DNA of 64,000 nucleotides, taken from Microbulbifer harenosus (GTDB lineage Bacteria > Pseudomonadota > Gammaproteobacteria > Pseudomonadales > Cellvibrionaceae). The translations under genes were made by a program, and so were the position numbers. The stretch lies in NCBI RefSeq assembly GCF_005771435.1, contig NZ_VANI01000007.1, positions 62,001 to 126,000 of the forward strand. Direction: 5' to 3'. Shown here one piece after another: positions 50,750 to 61,312 of the stretch (position 1 is the first letter of the stretch; each line of letters begins with the position of its first letter). The notes beneath the pieces were generated by a model. The model saw only the letters and a list, made by a program, of their open reading frames with translations. It had not been told where the DNA came from and ran no database searches.

Positions 50750-51257
50750 GACGGAAATGGGCGCCTGGGGCGTATGCCCATTCCGCTGATTCTGGTCGCA
50801 GCTGGCGTGCTCAGCCAGCCTCTGCTATACGTTTCCGTTTTCTTCAAAAAACACCGCTAGACCTACTATGACCGCCTGCTACAGGTGCGACTGACCGGCG
50901 ACTGGGAAAACTGACTGCTGTTTTTTGTGGATGCCGCGTCTGAAACCGCCACCCAGGCCGTCGCTACCGCCCAGCAGCTGCACACTCTGCGCGCAGCACA
51001 CCGTGAGCGCGCCGCCACCCTTGGGCGTCAGCCCCCCCTCAGCCCTGCAGGTACTGGACGTATTGTTCGAGCACCCCATCGCCAACATCGGTACCCTCGT
51101 CAAACAAAGCGGCCTCACGCCCACCACTGTAGGTAAAGTGCTTGAGCGATTCGCGCAGCCTGAACTGGAACTTGTGCGGGGACTCTTGAACCGCGACGAC
51201 GTAGTGCGCGACGATGACGCCAAACTATTGAACGGCAAAAAGAACTTCCGCGGCTAA
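50750..51257 (+). pseudogene. Fic-family protein remnant (two stops and a frameshift)
   Basis: The frame from 50750 reads DGNGRLGRMPIPLILVAAGV then LSQPLLYVSVFFKKHR, the Fic active-site end and following helix. It meets TAG at 50858, resumes TYYDRLLQVRLTGDWEN, meets TGA at 50912, and resumes LLFFVDAASETATQAVATAQQ. At a C7 run (51032-51038) the frame shifts, and the C-terminal HTH continues as LQVLDVLFEHPIANIGTLVK in another frame to a stop at 51257. The catalytic His part (HPF) upstream is also damaged. It is an inactive AMP-transferase-type toxin gene relic. Confidence 0.8.
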
Positions 51258-51381
51258 TTCACAGCCCAGAGGCTTGAGCATAACCAGAACATGATCAGCG
51301 GTGACGACCGCCCAGCCGCCCTGCTTGCATACATCAAGGCTGAACCCATGACCATTCATGCGTGCCCTCAAGCCATCGACG

Positions 51382-52044
51382 TCAAAATTCCAATATGGCC
51401 ACGTGGAGATTACTCACAAGAGGAACAGAATCTTCGCCATTATTACTGCCCACTTTATGGCGAATTTTCCGGCTATCAGTCTCCACGGCTTTTGCTCCGC
51501 CAGATTTCAGCGCCTGGTGCAGTTCAGGCTTCGGAATTTTTGGATTTATATTGGAACTGTATACGTGAATTTTGATACCAGAGTGAATACCGAAATGCCG
51601 ACAGGCATCCGCTATCGCCTTGGTTGTATTTTCATACAACCCCATGTTTAGCCTGACCAACAACGGCATATTCCCTTCATGCTGGCCTTCCGCGTTCATG
51701 TTTTTGATATAGATATTACTGAGGATATCTCTGGGATTGACCTGATAAAACTGCGTAGCGACCTTTACGGCATCAATGATATGGCTGGAATTGGTTCCAT
51801 CGACACCGAAGACCCATATTTCATTATCAATCAACGCAGCCTCTTTAATTGAGGTTCTCAACCGCGGATAAAAGGGTGACACACTCACGGCATACTTGGC
51901 CTTCCAAACCGAAAGCTGGTCGTACGCCGTTCGCAATACGTACTCTCTCGCCTGGCTACCATTCAACACCAATGTGGCATCCGTTTTGAACTTATCTTTC
52001 TGGCTTCCTTCCGCTAATGTCATCGCTCCTTTTGACATGATCAT
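51382..52044 (-). CDS. hypothetical protein, second gene of an island operon
   Basis: A 220-residue soluble protein that I do not recognise. The central part, IWVFGVDGTNSSHIIDAVKVA then TQFYQVNPRDILSNIYIKNM, and KAIADACRHFGIHSGIKIHV suggest an alternating alpha/beta fold. There is no signal peptide or TM segment, and the C terminus is basic. Its ATG overlaps the stop of the preceding gene by 4 nt (ATGA, 52041-52044), so the two are a coupled pair. Composition is AT-richer than core genes, and a decayed Fic gene lies downstream on the other strand. Confidence 0.65.
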   Translation of the reverse strand: MIMSKGAMTLAEGSQKDKFKTDATLVLNGSQAREYVLRTAYDQLSVWKAKYAVSVSPFYPRLRTSIKEAALIDNEIWVFGVDGTNSSHIIDAVKVATQFYQVNPRDILSNIYIKNMNAEGQHEGNMPLLVRLNMGLYENTTKAIADACRHFGIHSGIKIHVYSSNINPKIPKPELHQALKSGGAKAVETDSRKIRHKVGSNNGEDSVPLVSNLHVAILEF

Positions 52045-52490
52045 TCACGCTCCAAATACATTCCCGATGCAAATACACCGGTTACCACTTCATTTTTTGC
52101 TTTTGATTTTTCATAGGATTCGACGGTGTCATACAAATCGTCGTCATCTGAATCCCAGTTCTTCTGTGTGTAATCAACAACAGCAAGGACCGCCTCTATC
52201 TCAACATGCTTATCCCGCAATGCCATTTTTAAGATACTTATTGCATCCTCTGCGGACCTGGCAGGAACTACCGAACGACCGTAATACCATTCACTGCCGT
52301 CCTGCTCATAAGAGCTCTCTGACGAAATTTTCGCCTTCGTATCGACCACCCAAAATTTGTCCATATTTAATTTTTCCGTGCCATGAATCCAAACCCCAGA
52401 GGGTAATGCTATAAATCTAACCAGACCTGTATTCTCAGATGCAAGTAAACTACCTCTAAAAGTACAGCTAGGCAAACCAGACATATACAT
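52041..52490 (-). CDS. hypothetical protein, first gene of an island operon
   Basis: A 149-residue protein that I do not recognise. It has a beta-rich N-terminal half (GLVRFIALPSGVWIHGTEKL, KFWVVDTKAKISS) and an acidic middle (NWDSDDDDLYDTVESYEKSK). There is no membrane segment. The start is ATG 52490 or 52484. The 235 nt upstream to the DUF2200 gene are AT-rich and gene-free, so the promoter for this pair should lie there. Confidence 0.65.
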   Translation of the reverse strand: MYMSGLPSCTFRGSLLASENTGLVRFIALPSGVWIHGTEKLNMDKFWVVDTKAKISSESSYEQDGSEWYYGRSVVPARSAEDAISILKMALRDKHVEIEAVLAVVDYTQKNWDSDDDDLYDTVESYEKSKAKNEVVTGVFASGMYLERE

Positions 52491-52725
52491 TTTCCGAGCT
52501 CACAATACTCTCCACTAAAAGTGCAATAAATCACGCCAAAATACTGATACACGAGTACCATTAACTCGACTTTTGATACAACCCAAGCTCAGAATTCGAA
52601 AAGCCCTGGAAATGCCAATGTCACCCGTTTTGATAATTGACACCAACGTCTCAATTGCGCTGGAAAGCTTCAAACTAGAATGTTTTCTTCCGATATTGGA
52701 ATGATCAAACTGGGAGGAAACGATC

Positions 52726-53076
<351 letters not shown>

Positions 53077-53114
53077 TTTGCCGCAGGATTTTCAACGTTT
53101 CCTTTCTGTGTCCG

Positions 53115-55679
53115 CTATTGAATCCCCATCGCCGCTTTCTTCATTCCCGCCTCCAGCTTTTTGATGTCTTCCGGTGACAATTCCGGGCGGTCGATGTTGA
53201 TCGTCAGCTTGTTCAGCTTCGCGGTCAGCGGGAACGGTGGCAGGTAATCGCGGTCGTCGATGCCGGTGATGGTGTCGGAGCCGATGTCGAAGCTCTCGTC
53301 CCACTGCAAGATGATCGGGATGGTTTTCTCCATGCGTTTGGTGGCAACAACCTTGCCGTCCACTTTCAAGGTACCGGTACCGCCCTTGCCGACGCCGGCA
53401 AAACTGTTGTATTTGATGGTGCCCAATCCGAGGCCGTCGTATTTGAAGTCGAACACGATGGTGTGCTGGCCGGGCGAGAGTGCCTGCGGCGCCTCCCATC
53501 TCACCCAGTCGAGGTTGAGCAGGTTCCAGTTGAATACCGGCTTGCCCTTGAGCAGATAGAAACCCCAGCCCGCAAAGCGTCCGCCAGACGTGGCGATCAT
53601 GCCCTCGGCACCGCCCTCGGGTACGGTGATGTCCGCGGTGATGGTGTAGGAGGTGTTCAGCAGGAAGGGGGCATCGCCCTGGGGCGTACCGGTCATGGGA
53701 TGGGTGTAGACCAGCTCATTGCGACCGGCGGTAAGGCTCGGGCGCGCGGCTGCGACCCGCGCTGCCACCGAGGCGTTCATCGGGAACACCTGATATTTTT
53801 TGGCCTCCTCAACAAATAATTCCCGCAACTGTTTGACCTTGTCCGGATGCTGAGCCGCGATGTCTTCCGACTGGTTCCAGCTCTCGTTCAGGTTGTAGAG
53901 CTGGAAGGTCTGGTTATTGAGCGGGTCTGTGTTGGCCTCGCCGAAGGCATCCCAGGGCGCGCGATTAACCTTGGTACTCAGCAGCCAGCCTTCGTGGTAA
54001 AGCGCCCACTGCCCCATCATTTCGAAGTACTGGGTTTTGTGGCGCGACTCGGCCTTGGCATTTTTTGCGTCGAAGGTATAGGCGAAGCTGGTGCCCTCGA
54101 TGGGCTTCTGCTTGATGCCATCCACATATTCCGGCGCGGGTATGCCGATGACTTCCAGAAGTGTGGGCGTGACATCAATGACATGCATAAACTGCTCGCG
54201 CAGCCCGCCCTTGTCCTTGATACGTTTGGGCCACGAGATGACCATATTCTGGTTGATGCCGCCAAGCCGGGAGGCGTTCTGCTTGAACCAGTCGAACGGG
54301 GTATCGAAGGCCCAGGACCAGCCCGCCGACATATGGTTGTAGGCAAACTCGGTGCCCCAGGCATCGTAATACTTCATCTGCACGTCGATCGGCGGCAGCA
54401 CGTCATTGAAAAATGCGACCTCACTGAAGGTCCCCTCCGGACCGCCCTCGGCGCTGGTGCCGTTGTCGCCATTAATGTAGATGACGATGGTGTTGTCGAG
54501 CTTGCCCAAATCCTCGAAGGCCTGAATCACCCGGCCGATTTCATGGTCGCTGTAGGCCACGTAGGCGGCGAACACTTCGGCCTGGCGGATATACAGTTTC
54601 TTGGCATCTGCACTGAGGGTGTCCCAGGGTGGAAGTATGTCTTTGGGCCAGGGAGTGAGTTTCTGGTCGGGCGGAATCACCCCGAGTTTTTTCTGGTTTT
54701 CGAAAATGCGCTCGCGCAGTTTTTCGTAGCCGTCGTCGAACAGGTGCATCGCGTGAATTTTATCAACCCATTCTTTGGTGGGGTGATGGGGCGCGTGGGT
54801 TGCGCCGGGTACGTAGTGCAAGAAGATCGGCTGGTTGGGATCGGTCTGGTGGATACGCGTCATCCAGTCGATGGCATCGTCCGCCATGGCGGTGATCAGG
54901 TTCCAGGAGGGCTCTTTCCCGGTGACCGGCCAGATCTTCGCATTGGGGTCCGAGCGGTCCATCTTCAGGCTGCCCTCGTGACCGATCCAGGGGTAGATTT
55001 GCGTGGTGTTGCGGAACAGGTTCGGCCCCCACTGGTTGGCGTCGCCACCGACAAAACCGTAAAAGTAGTCAAAGCCCATGCCCGTGGGCCATTGCGTGAA
55101 GGGACCCACCTGGCTCGCCTGATAGGTGGGCGTGTTGTGGTTTTTACCGAACCAGCTGGTGGCATAGCCGTTGTCGCGCAGGATGCGGCCTATGGTGGCG
55201 TTGTCCACGCCGATAACGCTGTCGTAACCGGGAAAGCCCGTGGCCTGCTCGGCGATAACGCCGAATCCCACAGAATGATGGTTGCGCCCGGTGATCAGCG
55301 CCGCACGTGTGGGCGAGCACAGGGCAGTGGACATGATGCGGTTGTAACGCAGTCCGTTTTCGGCAATGCGCTCCATGGAGGGCGTGGGAATCACACCGCC
55401 AAATACACTGTTGATGGCAAAGCCGGCGTCGTCGGTCATGATCAGCAGGACGTTGGGCGCGTCTTTCGGCGGTACCACCCGTGGCGGCCACCACGGCGTG
55501 GATTGCAGTGCGCCCTCCTTAATGACACCGCCGAATTTTGGTGCTGGGGGCGGTAGCTGGTCACCGGGAATAGTGGTGGTGGCACTTGGGGAGCCGGGCT
55601 TGCCGGTCTCCTGCTGTGCCATCACTGGAATGGTGATTGCGAGCGCGGCAATAGCCGCCATCCATGACATGAGCTTCAT
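53115..55679 (-). CDS. secreted arylsulfatase with C-terminal beta domain
   Basis: An 854-residue class I sulfatase. The signal peptide is MKLMSWMAAIAALAITIPVMAQ. The formylglycine site is Cys121 in STALCSPTRAALITGR (CxPxR). Metal ligands are in VLLIMTDDAGF and YINGDNGTSAEGG, with further conserved SWFGKNHNTP and FLHYVPGATHAPHH. The last 200 residues are a beta-sandwich-like extension (GRFAGWGFYLLKGKPVFNWN). Full activity needs a formylglycine-generating enzyme, which is not in this window. The substrate is likely an algal or marine sulfated compound, by analogy only. Confidence 0.9.
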   Translation of the reverse strand: MKLMSWMAAIAALAITIPVMAQQETGKPGSPSATTTIPGDQLPPPAPKFGGVIKEGALQSTPWWPPRVVPPKDAPNVLLIMTDDAGFAINSVFGGVIPTPSMERIAENGLRYNRIMSTALCSPTRAALITGRNHHSVGFGVIAEQATGFPGYDSVIGVDNATIGRILRDNGYATSWFGKNHNTPTYQASQVGPFTQWPTGMGFDYFYGFVGGDANQWGPNLFRNTTQIYPWIGHEGSLKMDRSDPNAKIWPVTGKEPSWNLITAMADDAIDWMTRIHQTDPNQPIFLHYVPGATHAPHHPTKEWVDKIHAMHLFDDGYEKLRERIFENQKKLGVIPPDQKLTPWPKDILPPWDTLSADAKKLYIRQAEVFAAYVAYSDHEIGRVIQAFEDLGKLDNTIVIYINGDNGTSAEGGPEGTFSEVAFFNDVLPPIDVQMKYYDAWGTEFAYNHMSAGWSWAFDTPFDWFKQNASRLGGINQNMVISWPKRIKDKGGLREQFMHVIDVTPTLLEVIGIPAPEYVDGIKQKPIEGTSFAYTFDAKNAKAESRHKTQYFEMMGQWALYHEGWLLSTKVNRAPWDAFGEANTDPLNNQTFQLYNLNESWNQSEDIAAQHPDKVKQLRELFVEEAKKYQVFPMNASVAARVAAARPSLTAGRNELVYTHPMTGTPQGDAPFLLNTSYTITADITVPEGGAEGMIATSGGRFAGWGFYLLKGKPVFNWNLLNLDWVRWEAPQALSPGQHTIVFDFKYDGLGLGTIKYNSFAGVGKGGTGTLKVDGKVVATKRMEKTIPIILQWDESFDIGSDTITGIDDRDYLPPFPLTAKLNKLTINIDRPELSPEDIKKLEAGMKKAAMGIQ

Positions 55680-55865
55680 GAGCCGTCCTCGAAACCTGTT
55701 TACCAACATATGAAAAAGGGTTGGCGGTATGCGCCCCCTATAAGGCTAGTTAACAGATTGCCTGCTACTACCAATCGGGCACGATACCGTCGCAATGGTC
55801 AACGAGCAGGGAGCGGACATGGCGGAGAGAAAACCCTGCGGCAGTCATCCACTACAGGGTCCGTT

Positions 55866-57083
55866 TCAGCCGACGGGTTCCGCCGGAGAGGGAGTGGGCT
55901 TGGCGCGCAGCCGCAGTATCGCGAGCGCGATGACGGTGATGGCGAGCGGCGGGAAAGACACCCACAGTACGGTATTCCACCCATACACACTCAGGATGCC
56001 GCCGGAGGCAAACGAGCCGAGGGCCATGAGGGTAAACACGATAAAGTCATTCATAGACTGCACCCGGGTCTTCTCCTCGTCGCTGTGGCACTCCAGCACC
56101 AGCGCCGATGCACCGAGGAAGCCGAAGTTCCAACCCAGCCCCAACAGAATCAGTGTCCACCAGAAGTGCGGCACCTGCGCGCCCATAAGACCCACCGCCG
56201 CGGAGACGCCGATCAACAGTAACCCCAACAGCATCACACGCTCGGCGCCGAAGCGCGCAATGAATTTGCCGGTGAAAAAACTCGGCGCGAACATCGCAAT
56301 CACATGCCACTGCAGCCCGAGATTGGACGACGCGGTGGAGTGTCCGTGCATGTGCATGGCGAGCGGGGCGGCGGTCATGAGAAAGTTCATCAGTGTGTAG
56401 GAGATGGCCCCGCAGGTGGCGGCGGCGATAAAGCGCGGTTGCCGCACGATGACAGCCAGAGGACGCCCGCCGCGGTGCGCCGTGGCGACCGGCCTGGGCA
56501 GGCGCACCCCAATCAAAATGAATGCTGATAGCGCCGCAACGGCGGCCTGCGCATAAAAGGTGGCGACAAACATCGGCTGTGGCATCAGGTCCATGGTCCA
56601 GTTGACCAACTGCGGACCTACGACGCCCGCGGCCACGCCACCGGCCATTACCATCGACAGCGCCTGTGCCTTGCGCGCGGGTTCCACCGCATCCGCCGCG
56701 GCAAAGCGGAAAGACAGCACCACCGCGGCATAGGCGCCACCGAAAAACGTCGACAAACAGAACAGCCAGAAGCCGCTCGCCCCATCCACATACACTGCAA
56801 CCACCGCCAGCAGCCCGGCGAGTACACCGGCGCCGGCGCCGCTCAGAAACGCGGCGCGGCGACCGTAGCGCCCGGCAATTGCCCCCACGGGTAAAATGCA
56901 CAGGGCCATACCCACCACAAAGATCGACAGCGGCAGCGTTGCCAGCAGCGGCGTCGGCGCCAGATTGTTACCGACAATGGCACCGGTGGCGTAAGCAACC
57001 ACGGAGTTCGCCCCAGCCAGTGCCTGAGCGACAGCGAGCCGCCAAATGTTATTGCGCTGTTCGCGCGCGCTTAATTCCTGCAT
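55866..57083 (-). CDS. MFS transporter (12 TM)
   Basis: A 405-residue major facilitator. Visible helices include VVAYATGAIVGNNLAPTPLL, LPLSIFVVGMALCILPVGAI, and GWNFGFLGASALVLEC. The motif A-like GAIAGRYGRRAAFL lies between TM2 and TM3. It has His- and Met-rich loops (AMHMHGHS). Substrate unknown. It lies 1 nt downstream of the DUF3298 lipoprotein gene (both minus strand), so the two are cotranscribed. Confidence 0.87.
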   Translation of the reverse strand: MQELSAREQRNNIWRLAVAQALAGANSVVAYATGAIVGNNLAPTPLLATLPLSIFVVGMALCILPVGAIAGRYGRRAAFLSGAGAGVLAGLLAVVAVYVDGASGFWLFCLSTFFGGAYAAVVLSFRFAAADAVEPARKAQALSMVMAGGVAAGVVGPQLVNWTMDLMPQPMFVATFYAQAAVAALSAFILIGVRLPRPVATAHRGGRPLAVIVRQPRFIAAATCGAISYTLMNFLMTAAPLAMHMHGHSTASSNLGLQWHVIAMFAPSFFTGKFIARFGAERVMLLGLLLIGVSAAVGLMGAQVPHFWWTLILLGLGWNFGFLGASALVLECHSDEEKTRVQSMNDFIVFTLMALGSFASGGILSVYGWNTVLWVSFPPLAITVIALAILRLRAKPTPSPAEPVG

Positions 57084-57084
57084 A

Positions 57085-57885
57085 TCAGTTTTCTGGCTCG
57101 GACAGATAGGGTTCGCGAAGCAAGCCTGTAAGCTTTTCCCGCGGCAAGGTCAGTTCAATCTCGCCCATGGAATAGGGGGCGAGGGTGTAAACGCCATAGA
57201 GCAATTTCAGCCCGCTATCGGTGAGCCGGAAATCGTCACTGCGCACAAAGGGCCAGTTCTCGCGGAAGTCCACGTCTACCTCCTGCGCCTCCATCCACTG
57301 CTTGTGGGCAGTCTGCGCCAGCGACCAGAACCGCTCCTCCGCACCCGGTGCTATCACATCGGCAAGCGCAACTTGCCGATTCTCCGCCAGGTCCCAGTTT
57401 AGCCAGTGGGTTACCGGCATTCCATGGGCGCCTCCGCTGTATATATAACTGCTGATGGCAACGGTGAGCAGGTTGTCGTGCAGCGCAAGCTTCTTGGCAT
57501 CGCCGGTCAGCTGCCAGGCCGCGCTGGATATTTCGGAGGCCTCCGCAGCGTCAGCGATAAATGCTTTCGCCACTTGTTCGAAGTTGCTGGCAGTGGAGCC
57601 CGGCGCCTCGCCATTGCCCTGCAACTGCTCAAGCAATTGCACGCGCACCGCATCGTTGAGCGCTGGGCGCTCGGCAAACACTTCGCGCTTTATCACTACG
57701 GAAGTGCAGCGCTCTTCGGCATCGCAGCCCGGTGTGCGCCATTCCCGCGTCTCTACATTTGAGGCCAGGGGCGCCGCGCGCGCGGGTTCGCGTTTGTCAC
57801 AGGCGATCAGCGCCAGCAGGGCCCACAGCACGGCCGTCGTAGTGGCAAGCCGAGATTGCATCCCAAGGCGATTCAGAGTGTCCAT
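57085..57885 (-). CDS. DUF3298-type lipoprotein
   Basis: A 266-residue lipoprotein. The signal ends in LWALLALIACDKREP (lipobox LIAC). The RsiV/DUF3298-like part comprises TSVVIKREVF, LLTVAISSYIYSGGAHGMPV (the family's SxxxGGAH pattern) and WDLAENRQVALADVIAPG. Such domains bind ligands or sense envelope stress in some proteins, but no function is proven here. GAGGAA lies before the ATG. It is the first gene of a pair with the MFS gene and is divergent from the helicase gene. Confidence 0.82.
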   Translation of the reverse strand: MDTLNRLGMQSRLATTTAVLWALLALIACDKREPARAAPLASNVETREWRTPGCDAEERCTSVVIKREVFAERPALNDAVRVQLLEQLQGNGEAPGSTASNFEQVAKAFIADAAEASEISSAAWQLTGDAKKLALHDNLLTVAISSYIYSGGAHGMPVTHWLNWDLAENRQVALADVIAPGAEERFWSLAQTAHKQWMEAQEVDVDFRENWPFVRSDDFRLTDSGLKLLYGVYTLAPYSMGEIELTLPREKLTGLLREPYLSEPEN

Positions 57886-58075
57886 TCAGAGTTCCTCATT
57901 CCTGTTGGCGGACGCCACAGCATACTCCTTTGCACAGACGCATCGAACCCCGCTACCGCGTTCAATCCCCCTGCGCAGCATGGTAGAGTGCGCGGTTTGC
58001 AATCGGGGCCGAGCGCAATTGCGCAGCCCCTCCCCCGCGCTTGCGAAGTTTTCTTCCGTATTCCCGGAGTGCTGC

Positions 58076-61000
58076 TTGATTACGTTCACCATCAGCGATA
58101 TCCGCAAAATGACCGATCCCCGCACATTTGCCCGCGGCCAGGATTACTTTGATCGCGGGCGCGTGCTGAACGCGTCTTATGACGACGAAGCGGATATTTA
58201 TCGCGGCACAGTGAAGGGTTCGGCCCGGTATGTGTACCGGGTGGAACTGGACGTGGAGCGCGGCCTGCTGGTAGGCCTCTGTTCCTGCCCGGTCGGGCTC
58301 AATTGCAAACACGCCGTAGCCACGGCGCTGAAGCTGCATCAGGATGCGCGGATTGCCGAAAGCACACTGGACCTGTTCGCCCCCGCGGCGCCGCCGGTTC
58401 CCGGCGTACAGAAGGCGCATAGCGCCGAAGGCTGGCAGCAGTGGCTGGCGGATCTGCCGCCGGCACCGCAGCGGGAGCCGGAGCCACTGGAAAACGGGCG
58501 CCACTACCTGGTGTATTTTCTGGAACCCGACACGCGCTTTTCTCCGCCGCGGTTGCGGCTCAATATCCGCAAGGGCTACCTGAAAAAAGACGGCAGCTGG
58601 AGCCAGTTGCGCTATTACCAGCCCGATACCAGTAACCTTAGCTGGAACCGCCCCAGCCACCTGCGCGATGACGACGTCAATATCCTGCAACTGCTGTCCC
58701 GTGCCAATGCGACCGGGCAGCTGGAGCTGCGCGGCGAGTCCGGCCATCGCGCGCTGGTGCACCTATTGAACTGCGGGCGCTTCTATCTCGACGAAGACGC
58801 CATCCAGCGCGGCCCCGCCAGAACCCTGCAGTGGCACTGGCGGCAACTGAAACACCAACAGCGGCAACTGACCGCGGAATTGGAAGGAATGGCGGACGCC
58901 GCGCACTGGCTGCCCATTCCGGTCACGCCGCCGTGCTATCTGGATATGGAAGGCGCAACCATCGGCGATATCCTCACCCCGGTGGCCAGCAACCAGCTCC
59001 CTCACCTGATGGCCATGCCGCCGGTGGCGGAAACCGAGTTCACCCGGATGTCGCTGCAGCTGCGCCAGCTGATCCCACAGGACCAGCTGCCGCTGCCGGT
59101 GGAACCCGCGCTCACCGAGGTCAACACCTTCACCCCGCGGATAACACTGGTTGGCTGCGAGCTGCAGAATTTTCGGCTGCCGGCCCTCAAGCTGCAGTTC
59201 GATTACGCGGGAATCAGCCTGCCAGCCCCGTACAGCCACGCGTTTACCGGCGGGGAAGAGCTTCTGGAACGCGACGGACACCACTACCTGATCCACCGCG
59301 ACGTCGACGCGGAGCACGCCTGCTGCGACGAAATTCACCAGATGGGCCTGGTCCTCATGTACGAGGAGCTGGGTGGCCATGAGGAAATCTGGTTTCCCGA
59401 TGCCCACGGCCCCGACGAGGTCCCGCCACTGTGGAATGCCTTTCTCGACAACGGATTGCGTGAGCTGGAGCAGCGCGGCTGGATCATCGACACTGATCCC
59501 AGCTACGCCTTCAATATCAAGCGCGCGAATTTCGCCTTCAGTGTCGCGGATGCGCCCAACCACTGGTTTGAGCTCGGACTGGATCTGACCCTGGCCGACG
59601 GCACCCGGCTGCAGACGGCCGCCCTGCTTGAGCACTGGTTGGAGTCCGGCACCCCAGACGACCTGACCTTGAACATGAACGGGGACTGGGTGCAGATCGA
59701 CACCCGGCCACTGCAGAGCATTCGCACCCTGCTGGTGGATCTGCTGCAGCAGAAAAAGCTCGATGGGCCAATAAAGCTGCCGGCCTTCCAGGCGGCGCAG
59801 CTCGCAGAACTCCCCGACCTCGACCAGCGCAAGGCGCCCCTCACCCGCAAACTGGCGCAATCGCTGCGCGACTTCTCCGGCCTGGAAAAAATTCCCGCCC
59901 CGCGCGGTCTCGATGCCACCCTGCGCGGCTATCAGCAGGAGGGCCTGAACTGGCTGGCGTTCTTACAGCGCTACGGATTCGGCGGCATTCTCGCGGACGA
60001 TATGGGTCTCGGCAAAACCCTGCAGACGCTGGCGCTGATCCAGCATATGAAAGAAGCCGGCCAGCTGAAGAAGCCGGCAATGGTGGTGGCGCCCACCAGC
60101 CTCACCGGCAACTGGATGCACGAGGCGGCGCAGTTTGCACCTGAGCTGAAGGTCACGCTGGTTCACGGCCCGAACCGCGATCCCGCCTTCAAGCAGATCG
60201 CCAAAAGCGATCTGGTCATCACTACCTACCCACTTCTGGTGCGCGACAAGGCCCGCTACGACAAACGCAAATTCAGCCTGATGGTGCTGGATGAAGCCCA
60301 GGCCATCAAAAACCCCACCACCAAAATCGCCGAGTGTGTGCGCGCCATCAAAAGCACATTCCGCCTGTGCCTCTCCGGTACACCGCTGGAAAATCATCTG
60401 GGGGAACTGTGGTCGCTGATGGACTTCGCACTGCCCGGGCTGTTGGGCGGGCGCAAGACATTCAACCGACTCTACCGCAATCCGATCGAGAACGACGGCG
60501 ATGTGGAGCGCCAGCGGGAACTGGCGCGCAAGGTCAGCCCGTTCATGCTGCGGCGCACCAAGACCGACGTGGTGAAAGAGCTGCCGCCGAAAACCGAAAG
60601 CATTCAATACGTGGAATTGGCAGACAAACAGCGCGCACTGTACGAAAGCGTGCGCGCGAGCATGGAAAAGCGCATCCGCGATCTGGTCGCGAGCCAGGGC
60701 ATGGCGAAAAGCCATATCGAGTTTCTCGACGCACTGCTGAAACTTCGCCAGGCCTGTATCGACCCGCGCCTGGTCAAACTGGACAAGGCCGCGAACATCC
60801 GGGAAAGCGCCAAGCTGGAATGGCTTGCCGAAACCCTGCCGCAGCTGCTGGAAGAAGGCCGCAGCATCCTGATCTTCTCCCAGTTCACCCAGGTGCTGAA
60901 GCTGATCGAGGAGCAGCTCGCGGCGCAGAACATCGACTACACCAAACTCACCGGCCAAACCCGCAAACGGCAGGACGCCATCGACCGCTTCCAGAGTGGC

Positions 61001-61309
61001 GAGGTGCGTGTGTTTTTGATCAGCCTCAAGGCCGGCGGCGCCGGCCTCAACCTCACCGCCGCCGATGTGGTCATCCACATGGACCCGTGGTGGAACCCCG
61101 CGGTGGAGAACCAGGCCACCGACCGCGCCTACCGCATCGGCCAGGACAAACCGGTATTCGTCTACAAGCTGGTGGCGGAAAACACCGTGGAGGAGCGCAT
61201 CAATCAGATGCAGCAACAGAAACAGGCACTGGCAGACTCCCTGTTTGACGCCACCAAATCCAGCAAGCTGCCGGGCAGCAGTGAGGATTTACTGGCGCTA
61301 TTGTCGTGA
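58076..61309 (+). CDS. SNF2-family helicase with N-terminal SWIM zinc finger
   Basis: A 1077-residue Swi2/Snf2 ATPase. The SWIM finger is near residue 60 (GLCSCPVGLNCKHAVA). A long middle region is followed by the helicase core from about residue 615: LRGYQQEGLNWLAFLQ, Walker A ILADDMGLGKTLQTLALI, Walker B VLDEAQAIKNP, LSGTPLENHLGELWSL, motif V FLISLKAGGAGLNLTAADVV and motif VI ATDRAYRIGQ. The start is TTG 58076 with GGAG 7 nt upstream; the longer in-frame extension lies antisense to the lipoprotein gene and is rejected. It is a DNA translocase in transcription or repair; the exact role is unknown. Confidence 0.9.
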   Translation: MITFTISDIRKMTDPRTFARGQDYFDRGRVLNASYDDEADIYRGTVKGSARYVYRVELDVERGLLVGLCSCPVGLNCKHAVATALKLHQDARIAESTLDLFAPAAPPVPGVQKAHSAEGWQQWLADLPPAPQREPEPLENGRHYLVYFLEPDTRFSPPRLRLNIRKGYLKKDGSWSQLRYYQPDTSNLSWNRPSHLRDDDVNILQLLSRANATGQLELRGESGHRALVHLLNCGRFYLDEDAIQRGPARTLQWHWRQLKHQQRQLTAELEGMADAAHWLPIPVTPPCYLDMEGATIGDILTPVASNQLPHLMAMPPVAETEFTRMSLQLRQLIPQDQLPLPVEPALTEVNTFTPRITLVGCELQNFRLPALKLQFDYAGISLPAPYSHAFTGGEELLERDGHHYLIHRDVDAEHACCDEIHQMGLVLMYEELGGHEEIWFPDAHGPDEVPPLWNAFLDNGLRELEQRGWIIDTDPSYAFNIKRANFAFSVADAPNHWFELGLDLTLADGTRLQTAALLEHWLESGTPDDLTLNMNGDWVQIDTRPLQSIRTLLVDLLQQKKLDGPIKLPAFQAAQLAELPDLDQRKAPLTRKLAQSLRDFSGLEKIPAPRGLDATLRGYQQEGLNWLAFLQRYGFGGILADDMGLGKTLQTLALIQHMKEAGQLKKPAMVVAPTSLTGNWMHEAAQFAPELKVTLVHGPNRDPAFKQIAKSDLVITTYPLLVRDKARYDKRKFSLMVLDEAQAIKNPTTKIAECVRAIKSTFRLCLSGTPLENHLGELWSLMDFALPGLLGGRKTFNRLYRNPIENDGDVERQRELARKVSPFMLRRTKTDVVKELPPKTESIQYVELADKQRALYESVRASMEKRIRDLVASQGMAKSHIEFLDALLKLRQACIDPRLVKLDKAANIRESAKLEWLAETLPQLLEEGRSILIFSQFTQVLKLIEEQLAAQNIDYTKLTGQTRKRQDAIDRFQSGEVRVFLISLKAGGAGLNLTAADVVIHMDPWWNPAVENQATDRAYRIGQDKPVFVYKLVAENTVEERINQMQQQKQALADSLFDATKSSKLPGSSEDLLALLS

Positions 61310-61312
61310 CCC

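Noticed and set aside
53847..55556. 569-codon plus-strand frame opposite the sulfatase
   Set aside because: Antisense shadow of a clear sulfatase; no domain and no plausible start.
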